A stretch of 7,030 bases of DNA from Rhodocyclaceae bacterium. GTDB taxonomy: Bacteria; Pseudomonadota; Gammaproteobacteria; Burkholderiales; Rhodocyclaceae. How positions within the stretch are numbered: position 1 is the stretch's first letter; each line of letters opens with the position of its first letter. The stretch spans positions 1 through 7,030 of the forward strand of contig JADLGU010000240.1 of NCBI GenBank assembly GCA_020849155.1, in the 5' to 3' direction. This document shows, piece after piece, positions 1 through 4,804 of the stretch. The notes under the pieces were generated by a model that searched no databases, was not told the DNA's origin, and worked only from the letters and a program-made list of their open reading frames with translations. The position numbers and the translations under genes were made by a program.

Positions 1-194
1 GCGAGGCCGGGCGGGCCTTCCGCCGCAACGCCGAGCGCATCGTCCGCGAGGGCGGCTTCGCCGGCTACGACATCCTGGCCTACAACGAGGGCATCGAATC
101 GGAGCTGATCGGCGCCTACCGCGTCGCCGAGGGGACCATCCGGGTGCAGCCGCGCCCGGCCGCCCTCAGCGGCCGGCCAGCAACACCGCCCTGA
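1..194 (+). CDS. Unrecognised protein, C-terminal fragment (start outside window)
   Basis: The frame opening at position 3 encodes 63 residues and stops with TGA at 192-194. Nearly every codon ends in G or C, which supports real coding. The visible part reads as a basic helix (residues 1-15, rich in Arg) followed by a segment with GGFAGYDILAYNEGIESELI at about 17-36, then a strand-like GTIRV near 44-48 and a Pro/Ala/Arg tail. I do not recognise the family. No membrane segment or catalytic motif is visible in this fragment. The gene converges on fliR, and its last 29 bp, stop codon included, lie inside the 3' end of fliR on the other strand. It is not part of the flagellar operon's transcript, and a flagellar role cannot be inferred from this fragment. 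Confidence 0.6.
   Translation, partial: EAGRAFRRNAERIVREGGFAGYDILAYNEGIESELIGAYRVAEGTIRVQPRPAALSGRPATPP
156..176. terminator. GC-rich hairpin in the convergent 3' overlap, possible bidirectional terminator
   Basis: CCGGCCGC (156-163) and GCGGCCGG (169-176) form a perfect 8-bp stem around a 5-nt loop. The fliR stop codon (166-168, minus strand) sits in the loop region, and the hairpin lies just before the stop of the plus-strand gene. Neither strand has a U-tract after the stem, so it is not a classical intrinsic terminator. Its position between convergent genes is the argument for a role in ending transcription or protecting 3' ends. Confidence 0.4.
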
Positions 195-948
195 ACGCCT
201 CGAAGCCCTGGCCAAATAATCCTTCGAGCGCCGGCGCGAAGTAGGGCATCGACAGCGCCAGCACGACGAAGCCGGCCATCAAAGTGATGGGAAAACCGAC
301 GGCGAAGAGGTTCAGTGTCGGCGCCACCTTGGTCAGCACCCCGAGCGCGATGTTGGCCACCAGCAGCGTGCCGACCAGCGGCAGGGCCAGCAGCAGGCCG
401 ATGCCGAAGATCATGCCGGCCCAGCGCAGCAGGGCGCCCCAGCCGGCCGCCGGAAAGGCCGCCGTGCCGATCGGCAGCAGGGTGAAGCTCTCGGCCAGCA
501 GCCCCAGGGTCATCAGATGCCCGTCCAGGGCAAGAAAGATCAGCAGCGCCAGCAAGCCCGCCAGTTCCGCCACGATCGGCAGCTGGGCAGCATTCTGCGG
601 GTCGTAGAAGACCGCGAAGCCGAGGCCCATCTGCAGGCCGATCAGTTCGCCGGCGAGATCGATGCCGGCGAAGACCACCCGCAGGGTGAAGCCCAGGGCC
701 AGGCCGATCAGGCTCTGCTGGAGCAGCACCGCCAGCCCGGTCCAGGAAGCCGGCGCCAGCGCCGGCAGCGGCGGCAGGGCCGGCGCCACGGCCAGTGTGA
801 CGGCCAGGCCGAGAGCCAGCTTGATGCGCATCGGCAGGGCGGCGTTGTTGAACACCGGCGCCGCGGCAATCAGGCCGAGGATGCGCGCCAGCGGGAACAG
901 GAACGCGGCGATCCAGGCCTCGAGCTGGGCATCGGTGATGCTGAGCAT
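166..948 (-). CDS. fliR: Flagellar export gate protein FliR
   Basis: FliR is an inner-membrane component of the flagellar type III export gate. It completes the FliP-FliQ-FliR core channel, present in about one copy per gate with five FliP and about four FliQ in studied systems. The 260-residue product has the usual length. It is strongly hydrophobic, with membrane segments near residues 12-32, 41-58, 70-95, 125-150, 175-200 and 212-237. Family-typical stretches include GLQMGLGFAVFYDPQN (104-119), the LALDGH segment (138-143) and NIALGVLTKVAPTLNLFAVG (199-218). The ATG at 946-948 lies 3 bp after the fliQ stop and has no clear Shine-Dalgarno sequence, so translation is probably coupled to fliQ. 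A perfect hairpin covers the stop/start junction. It is the last gene of the operon here; flhB and flhA do not follow directly, since a convergent gene overlaps its 3' end. Confidence 0.97.
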   Translation of the reverse strand: MLSITDAQLEAWIAAFLFPLARILGLIAAAPVFNNAALPMRIKLALGLAVTLAVAPALPPLPALAPASWTGLAVLLQQSLIGLALGFTLRVVFAGIDLAGELIGLQMGLGFAVFYDPQNAAQLPIVAELAGLLALLIFLALDGHLMTLGLLAESFTLLPIGTAAFPAAGWGALLRWAGMIFGIGLLLALPLVGTLLVANIALGVLTKVAPTLNLFAVGFPITLMAGFVVLALSMPYFAPALEGLFGQGFEAFRAVLLAGR

Positions 949-956
949 GGCTCAGC
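940..956 (-). promoter_or_regulatory. Hairpin spanning the fliQ stop and fliR start
   Basis: GCTGAGC (940-946) and GCTCAGC (950-956) are perfect 7-bp complementary arms around a 3-nt loop. In the mRNA the 5' arm contains the fliQ UGA, and the fliR AUG runs from the loop into the 3' arm. Because fliR has no evident Shine-Dalgarno sequence, the hairpin could make fliR initiation depend on ribosomes finishing fliQ. The structure is seen in the sequence; the coupling role is inference. Confidence 0.45.
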
Positions 957-1221
957 CGATGAGGCCGGGAATGCTTTCGAACAGCCGACGCATGTAGTCG
1001 GTCAGCACGGTCAGCATCCAGGGGCCGGCCAGCACCAGGGTGAGGAACATGGCGATCAGCTTCGGCACGAAGGAAAGCGTCATCTCGTTGATCTGGGTGG
1101 CCGCCTGGAAGATGCTCACCACCAGGCCGGTGACCAGGGCGGCGAGCATCATCGGCGTGGCCACCAGCAGGGTGACCTCGATGGCGACGCGGCCGATCTC
1201 GATGACGGCGGAAGGGGTCAT
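952..1221 (-). CDS. fliQ: Flagellar export gate protein FliQ
   Basis: FliQ is a small inner-membrane subunit of the flagellar export gate. The product of 89 residues matches the family's usual length. It has two membrane segments, about residues 14-38 and 52-75, joined by the conserved loop region around ATQINEMTLSFVPK (41-54). I chose the ATG at 1219-1221 because it gives the family-like N-terminus MTPSAVIEIG and has a GGAGG Shine-Dalgarno sequence 7 nt upstream (complement of 1229-1233). The frame stays open upstream as far as an ATG at 1348-1350 inside the 3' end of fliP, but those 43 extra codons translate palindromic repeat DNA and do not resemble FliQ. It follows fliP after an unusually long 118-bp gap and precedes fliR by 3 bp. 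The Shine-Dalgarno sequence lies in a predicted 9-bp stem. Confidence 0.96.
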   Translation of the reverse strand: MTPSAVIEIGRVAIEVTLLVATPMMLAALVTGLVVSIFQAATQINEMTLSFVPKLIAMFLTLVLAGPWMLTVLTDYMRRLFESIPGLIG

Positions 1222-1224
1222 GAT

Positions 1225-1257
1225 GCTGCCTCCGCCGGGCAGCCCCAAGGAGGCAGC
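1225..1257 (-). promoter_or_regulatory. Hairpin sequestering the fliQ Shine-Dalgarno sequence
   Basis: GCTGCCTCC (1225-1233) and GGAGGCAGC (1249-1257) are perfect 9-bp inverted repeats separated by 15 nt. The spacer can add an inner GGG/CCC pairing. On the fliQ mRNA the 3' arm contains the GGAGG Shine-Dalgarno sequence and ends 3 nt before the AUG, while the 5' arm supplies the complementary CCUCC. When folded, the ribosome binding site of fliQ would be paired. This is the geometry of a translational switch, an RNA thermometer-like element or a coupling device. Nothing in the sequence says which, or whether it is active. Confidence 0.5.
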
Positions 1258-1272
1258 AAGCCAGCAACCGGA

Positions 1273-1291
1273 AGCTGCGCCTCGCGCAGCT
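1273..1291. repeat. Perfect palindrome in the fliP-fliQ gap (middle hairpin)
   Basis: AGCTGCGC (1273-1280) and GCGCAGCT (1284-1291) pair perfectly (8 bp) around a 3-nt loop. It lies between the repeat-like palindrome at 1302-1327 and the Shine-Dalgarno hairpin at 1225-1257. No U-tract follows it on the fliP-fliQ transcript, so it is not a standard terminator. It may belong to a mosaic of dispersed intergenic repeats or act to stabilise the mRNA 3' of fliP. Confidence 0.5.
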
Positions 1292-1301
1292 GAACTTTCG
1301 T

Positions 1302-1327
1302 TACCCCTTTCCTTGGGAAAGGGGGTA
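1302..1327. repeat. REP-like palindrome in the fliP-fliQ gap
   Basis: CCCCTTTCC (1304-1312) and GGAAAGGGG (1316-1324) form a perfect 9-bp stem around TTG. The flanking TA/TA extends it to 11 bp with one bulged G at 1325. The base pattern, followed by GTAGGGGATAGG, resembles the C/T-rich-arm and G/A-rich-arm palindromes dispersed between genes in many proteobacteria. The translation of this stretch (SPTPFPKERG) is of the kind seen when such repeats are mis-called as coding. Membership of a repeat family is inference from appearance; copy number cannot be tested from one window. Confidence 0.5.
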
Positions 1328-1339
1328 GGGGATAGGTCG

Positions 1340-2089
1340 TCATGTTCCAAAACTCTGAGCGAGCGAGCCGACGATCAGGTTCCAGCCGTCGACCAGCACG
1401 AACAGCATGATCTTGAAGGGCAGGGAGACGATCACCGGCGACATCATCATCATGCCCATCGACATCAGCACCGTGGCCACCACCATGTCGATGATCAGGA
1501 AGGGGATGAAGACGATGAAGCCGATCTGGAAGGCCGTCTTCAGCTCCGAGGTGACGAAGGCCGGGATCAGGATGCGCATCGGCAGGTCCTCGGCCTTGTC
1601 GACTTTCGGCGCGTTGCCGATGCGCGAGAACAGGCCGAGATCGGTGCTGCGGGTCTGCTTCAGCATGAAGGCCTTCAGCGGCCCCGCGCCGCGCTCCAGC
1701 GCCTCGTTGAAGGAAATGCGGTTCTCCGCCATCGGCTGGTAGGCCTCGGCATAGATCTTCTCGGCCACCGGCGCCATCACGAAGAAGGTGAGGAACAGGG
1801 CCAGCCCGACCAGCACCTGATTGGGCGGCGAACTCTGGGTGCCGAGGGCATGGCGCAGCAGCGACAGCACGATGATGATGCGGGTGACGGAGGTCATCAT
1901 CAGCAGCATCGCCGGCAGGAAGGTCAGCGCCGTGATGAACAGCAGGGTCTGGATCGACAGCGTGTAGGTCTGCCCGCCGCCGGCCGAAGGCGTGCTGGTG
2001 AGGGCCGGCAGGCCCTGCGCCAGCGCGGCCGGCGCGGCCAGCAGCAGGAGCGGAGGAAGCAGCAGCGGCAGCCAGCGTTCAGCCCGCAT
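1340..2089 (-). CDS. fliP: Flagellar export gate protein FliP
   Basis: FliP forms the pentameric core of the flagellar type III export gate in the inner membrane. The 249-residue product has a cleavable signal peptide (about 1-24, ending AALA before QG), as is usual for FliP. Membrane segments follow near 46-68, 91-110, 187-211 and 217-241. The periplasmic domain lies at about 111-186. The family signature region is at 196-216 (PFLIIDMVVATVLMSMGMMM and following), and its run of methionines corresponds to the pore gasket known from FliP structures. The ATG at 2087-2089 overlaps the end of fliO by 11 bp and has GGAG 7 nt upstream inside the fliO coding sequence, which points to translational coupling. 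The stop at 1340-1342 is followed by 118 bp with three hairpins before fliQ. Confidence 0.98.
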   Translation of the reverse strand: MRAERWLPLLLPPLLLLAAPAALAQGLPALTSTPSAGGGQTYTLSIQTLLFITALTFLPAMLLMMTSVTRIIIVLSLLRHALGTQSSPPNQVLVGLALFLTFFVMAPVAEKIYAEAYQPMAENRISFNEALERGAGPLKAFMLKQTRSTDLGLFSRIGNAPKVDKAEDLPMRILIPAFVTSELKTAFQIGFIVFIPFLIIDMVVATVLMSMGMMMMSPVIVSLPFKIMLFVLVDGWNLIVGSLAQSFGT

Positions 2090-2492
2090 TCCTGCGCTCC
2101 ATGACCTGCTTCAGCCAGCCGCCGAAATCCTTGCCGGCCGGCGCCGGCGGCGCCTCGGCCAGCCGGCCCCTGGGCAGCTGGTGCAGGGCGCTGACCTGGC
2201 CGGGCGCCACGCCGATCACCAGCCAGGTGTCCTCCACTTCCAGCAGCACCACCCGCTCGCGCGGCCCGACGGCGGCGCCGGCGATCACCCGCAGCGCGCC
2301 GGCCGCCGCGCCGCGCGGGGCGGAGAGGCGCTTGAGCAGCCAGAGGGCGCCGACGATCGCGGCGATCACCACGCCCAGCCCGATGAACACCTGCAGCAGG
2401 CCGGCGCCGGCATCCGGCAGGCCGACCGGCGCCGCCTGCGCCAGCGCGGCGCCCGGCAAGGCGGCAAAGAACAGGAGGAAAATTTTGCGCAT
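2079..2492 (-). CDS. fliO: Flagellar export gate assembly protein FliO
   Basis: FliO is a membrane-bound helper that promotes assembly of the FliP ring and is not part of the finished gate. The 137-residue protein starts with a signal peptide (about 1-18, ALA before Q). A membrane segment follows at about 31-53 (LLQVFIGLGVVIAAIVGALW), then a basic patch LLKRL and a cytoplasmic domain at about 66-110. That domain carries the family-type core GPRERVVLLEVEDTWLVIGV (76-95). A Pro/Ala linker and a C-terminal helix (GGWLKQVMERR) end it. The ATG at 2490-2492 gives the best signal peptide, and no upstream ATG, GTG or TTG in frame competes. It lacks a Shine-Dalgarno sequence and is abutted by an 8-bp hairpin. 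FliO is poorly conserved in sequence, so the call rests on topology, core motif and position between fliN and fliP. Confidence 0.93.
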   Translation of the reverse strand: MRKIFLLFFAALPGAALAQAAPVGLPDAGAGLLQVFIGLGVVIAAIVGALWLLKRLSAPRGAAAGALRVIAGAAVGPRERVVLLEVEDTWLVIGVAPGQVSALHQLPRGRLAEAPPAPAGKDFGGWLKQVMERRNAG

Positions 2493-2512
2493 GGCGGCAG
2501 AGTACTGCCGCC
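2493..2512 (-). promoter_or_regulatory. Hairpin abutting the fliO start codon
   Basis: GGCGGCAG (2493-2500) and CTGCCGCC (2505-2512) pair perfectly (8 bp) around the 4-nt loop AGTA. In the mRNA the stem ends at the base directly before the fliO AUG and occupies the place where a Shine-Dalgarno sequence would be expected. No purine-rich binding site is visible there. The hairpin could lower fliO translation or present the start codon in an unusual way; this is inference. Confidence 0.45.
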
Positions 2513-2536
2513 GGCGCGGGGCTGAGACGGGGATTA

Positions 2537-2555
2537 AGCGGCGAAAATCGCCGCT
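2537..2555 (-). promoter_or_regulatory. Hairpin 3' of fliN
   Basis: AGCGGCGA (2537-2544) and TCGCCGCT (2548-2555) form a perfect 8-bp stem with a 3-nt loop, 15 bp after the fliN stop. On the transcript the stem is followed by UUAAUCCC, which is too poor in U for a convincing intrinsic terminator, and fliO-fliR downstream must still be transcribed. A partial attenuator or an mRNA-processing or 3'-protecting hairpin that separates switch genes from gate genes would fit. Confidence 0.4.
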
Positions 2556-2570
2556 ATTCGCTGGGGATAC

Positions 2571-2972
2571 TCAGCGGTTCAGCTTCCGCATCCGCTCGCC
2601 CGGGGTGATGATGTCGGTCAGGCGGATGCCGAACTTGTCGTTCACCACCACCACCTCGCCCTGGGCGATCAGGGTGCCGTTCACCAGCACGTCCATCGGC
2701 TCGCCGGCCAGGGCGTCGAGCTCGACCACCGAGCCGTGCGCCAGCTGCAGCAGGTTGCGGATCGAGATCCTGGTGCGGCCCAGCTCGACGGCCATCTGCA
2801 CCGGGATGTCGAGGATCATGTCGAAGTCCTGCATCGCCGCCGCCTTGGCGCCTTCGCCCAGGGGCTGGAAGATGTCGGCGGGCTTGGCCTGGGCCTCGGC
2901 GGTTGCCTGTTCGCCCATGGCGGCGGCCCAGTCGTCGGCGCTGACCTGATCTGCGGTTTCGTTTTCAGCCAT
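2571..2972 (-). CDS. fliN: Flagellar motor switch protein FliN
   Basis: FliN forms the base of the cytoplasmic C-ring with FliM and docks the FliH-FliI export ATPase complex. The 133-residue product has a charged, variable N-terminus (1-45) and a SpoA (surface presentation of antigens) domain at about 50-126. The domain contains typical stretches such as DIPVQMAVELGRTRISIRNL (55-74), LAGEPMDVLVNG (88-99) and GEVVVVNDKFGIRLTDII (105-122). Length agrees with proteobacterial FliN. The ATG at 2970-2972 has AGGAG 6 nt upstream that overlaps the fliM stop codon; the two genes are 9 bp apart, consistent with coupled translation. The N-terminal region is not long enough to be a FliY-type fusion with a CheC domain. 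Confidence 0.97.
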   Translation of the reverse strand: MAENETADQVSADDWAAAMGEQATAEAQAKPADIFQPLGEGAKAAAMQDFDMILDIPVQMAVELGRTRISIRNLLQLAHGSVVELDALAGEPMDVLVNGTLIAQGEVVVVNDKFGIRLTDIITPGERMRKLNR

Positions 2973-2981
2973 GCTGTTCTC

Positions 2982-3965
2982 CTATCGTCTGTCGGCGCCG
3001 TCGGGGGTGATGAAGCGCTCCACCTTCAGCGCGTATTGGCCGTTCTGCAGGCCGTAGCGGCATTCCATGACCGGGACATGGTCGACCTCGGCGCTGAGGG
3101 TCTCCTCGACGTTGAACGGGATCACGTCGCCGGCCTTCAGGTTGAGGATCCGCCCCAGGGTGATCTGCGAGCGGCCGAGCATGGCCACCAGCTCCACCTC
3201 GGCGGTCTGCAGCTGGCGGGTCAGGGTGCCGATCCAGCGCTTGTCCGAGACCAGGTGGTCGCTCTGCATGGAGCTGTAGAGGATGTCGCGGATCGGCTCG
3301 ACCATCGAGTAGGGCAGGCACAGGTGCATCTCCGCCGTCGAGCCGGAGAATTCCAGCGAGATGGTGTAGGCGACGACGATTTCGCTGGGGGTGGCGATGT
3401 TGGCGAACTGCGAGTTCATTTCCGAGCGGATGTATTCCAGGTTCAGCTGGTAGACCGGCTTCCAGGCCTTTTCCATCTCGGTGAACACCACCTTTAGCAG
3501 GCCCTGGATGATGCGTTGCTCGGTGGGCGTGAAGTCGCGCCCCTCGACCCGGGTGTGGAAGCGGCCGTCGCCGCCGAACATATTGTCCACCACCAGAAAC
3601 ACCAGGTTCGGGTCGAAGACGATCATGCCGATGCCGCGCAGCGGCTTGAAGTGCACCAGATTGAGGTTGGTCGGCACCACCAGATTGCGGATGAACTCGC
3701 TGTACTTCTGCACGCGGATCGGGCCTAGCGAGATTTCCGTGGAGCGGTGCATGTAGTTGAACAGGCCGATGCGCAGGTAGCGGGCGAAGCGCTCGTTGAT
3801 GAGTTCGAGCGTCGGCATGCGGCCGCGCACGATGCGCTCCTGGCGGCCGATGTCGTAGGTGCGGACACCGCCGCTTTCCACCTCCTTCGTCGGTTCGTCG
3901 GTTTCGCCCGTGACACCCTTCAGCAGGGCGTCGACTTCATCCTGGGAGAGGAAATCTTGAGCCAT
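2982..3965 (-). CDS. fliM: Flagellar motor switch protein FliM
   Basis: FliM is the C-ring subunit that binds phosphorylated CheY and sets the direction of rotation. The 327-residue product has all three expected parts. An N-terminal CheY-P-binding peptide, LSQDEVDALL (6-15), is followed by a linker. The CheC-like middle domain (about 45-230) carries the conserved VVDNMFGGDGR (125-135) that contacts FliG. A C-terminal SpoA domain (about 250-320) contacts FliN. The intact CheY-P peptide implies that the motor is under chemotactic control. The start at 3963-3965 lies 2 bp after the fliL stop. No Shine-Dalgarno sequence precedes it on the mRNA, so initiation probably depends on ribosomes ending fliL. 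Nothing appears truncated. Confidence 0.98.
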   Translation of the reverse strand: MAQDFLSQDEVDALLKGVTGETDEPTKEVESGGVRTYDIGRQERIVRGRMPTLELINERFARYLRIGLFNYMHRSTEISLGPIRVQKYSEFIRNLVVPTNLNLVHFKPLRGIGMIVFDPNLVFLVVDNMFGGDGRFHTRVEGRDFTPTEQRIIQGLLKVVFTEMEKAWKPVYQLNLEYIRSEMNSQFANIATPSEIVVAYTISLEFSGSTAEMHLCLPYSMVEPIRDILYSSMQSDHLVSDKRWIGTLTRQLQTAEVELVAMLGRSQITLGRILNLKAGDVIPFNVEETLSAEVDHVPVMECRYGLQNGQYALKVERFITPDGADRR

Positions 3966-3967
3966 GG

Positions 3968-4720
3968 CTACTGGATGATGAAGGAGGTGAAATACACGCT
4001 TTGCACCGGGTCGTCGGCCGCCGCCTTGGAGAGTGTGGTGGCGGACTTGGCTGCGGCCGGCGGTGGGGCCGGAGCGGCCGCCGGGGCAGCGGTCGCGGCA
4101 TCGGCCGCTGGTGCCATGCCCTCCTGGGGCTTGGCTTCCTCAGGCTTGGCGGGCTCGTCTGTCGGCTTGGCCTCCGCAGAGGACGGGGTTTCTTCGTCGG
4201 CTTTCGGCACATCGAGCACCACCGGCTTGACCGGCTTCCCGGCGGCGGCGAGGAGTATGTTGTTGGCGGTCTGTCGCATTTCCTCGGCCAATCGTTCGCG
4301 CCCCTCTGCCGAGGCGATCTGCGAGGGCTTCTTCGACGAAATCAGGGTCAGGGTGCGGTGCCGCACCTCGGGCATGTATTGCTTGACGACGTCGGCGGCG
4401 GCCTGGTCGAGTACCTTGAGGGTGGCGGCCACCTGCAGGTATTGGTCGCCCTGTTCCGTCGTCAGGTTCACCGTGAAGGCGTCGAGCGGCACGAAGACCG
4501 GCGGCTTGAGCGGCTGCGGCTTGGCCTGCTGCTGGGCGGCTTGCTCGCCCTCGCCCTTGCCCTTGAAGACGAAGAACCAGGTCGCGCCGCCGCCGGCGGC
4601 CAGCAGCACCACCAGGCCGATGATCAGCGGCAGCTTGCTTTTCTTCTTCGGCTGCTCGCCTTCGCCCTCTACTTCGGCTTCGGGCTTCTTTTCGTCTTTT
4701 TTGGCCGGGGCTTTCGCCAT
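3968..4720 (-). CDS. fliL: Flagellar basal body-associated protein FliL with long low-complexity insert
   Basis: FliL is a single-pass inner-membrane protein near the stators that supports motor torque. A short Lys/Glu-rich cytoplasmic N-terminus (1-28) is followed by one membrane helix (about 29-51). The periplasmic domain follows, with FVPLDAFTVNL (76-86), a repeated-strand core and the helix RERLAEEMRQTANNIL (141-156). The end DDPVQSVYFTSFIIQ (236-250) is the family's characteristic closing strand. Between the helix and that strand sits a Pro/Ala/Glu/Lys-rich stretch (about 161-235) that ordinary FliL proteins, roughly 150-180 residues long, lack; the protein is therefore 250 residues. The start at 4718-4720 has AGGAG upstream at good spacing. 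It leads the tightly packed fliL-fliM-fliN set, and a sigma-70-like promoter candidate lies just before it. Confidence 0.95.
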   Translation of the reverse strand: MAKAPAKKDEKKPEAEVEGEGEQPKKKSKLPLIIGLVVLLAAGGGATWFFVFKGKGEGEQAAQQQAKPQPLKPPVFVPLDAFTVNLTTEQGDQYLQVAATLKVLDQAAADVVKQYMPEVRHRTLTLISSKKPSQIASAEGRERLAEEMRQTANNILLAAAGKPVKPVVLDVPKADEETPSSAEAKPTDEPAKPEEAKPQEGMAPAADAATAAPAAAPAPPPAAAKSATTLSKAAADDPVQSVYFTSFIIQ

Positions 4721-4745
4721 GTTTTACTCCTGGATCGGATTCCTC

Positions 4746-4773
4746 ATTATGTCCGTCGGGTCGGTCATATCAA
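4746..4773 (-). promoter_or_regulatory. Candidate sigma-70-type promoter upstream of fliL
   Basis: On the minus strand TTGATA (4773-4768) and CATAAT (4751-4746) each match the sigma-70 -35 and -10 consensus at five of six positions, with a 16-bp spacer. The predicted start near 4738 leaves room for the fliL AGGAG site. The pair sits in the 84-bp gap between fliK and fliL, the expected place for an internal promoter. Matches of this quality also occur by chance, so it remains a candidate. Confidence 0.35.
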
Positions 4774-4784
4774 GCGGCGATATG
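4766..4784. promoter_or_regulatory. Small dyad overlapping the candidate fliL -35 element
   Basis: CATATC (4766-4771) and GATATG (4779-4784) are perfect 6-bp inverted repeats with a 7-bp spacer, and the left arm overlaps the TTGATA element. The spacing would suit a dimeric regulator, but the arms are short enough to be chance. Confidence 0.2.
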
Positions 4785-4804
4785 CGGGCGATCAGGGCCG
4801 CAAT

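Noticed and set aside
116..1267. Minus-strand open frame (383 codons) running through fliR and fliQ in another frame
   Set aside because: Arg/Gly/His/Pro-rich shadow of the true FliR and FliQ frames, which match their families over full length.
952..1350. Longer FliQ starting at the ATG at 1348-1350
   Set aside because: The extra 43 codons translate hairpin repeat DNA and the end of fliP. The ATG at 1219-1221 has a good Shine-Dalgarno sequence and gives the standard 89-residue protein.
3960..3969. Ten-base palindrome AGCCATGGCT at the fliL-fliM junction
   Set aside because: It has no loop, and it arises from the fliL stop, the fliM ATG and the Ala codon, so chance is enough to explain it.
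3981..3989. AAGGAGGTG, a strong Shine-Dalgarno-like string near the fliM start
   Set aside because: It lies on the plus strand and so does not serve fliM. On the mRNA it reads as its complement, CACCUCCUU, which simply encodes the conserved FliL ending TSF; no plus-strand gene follows it.
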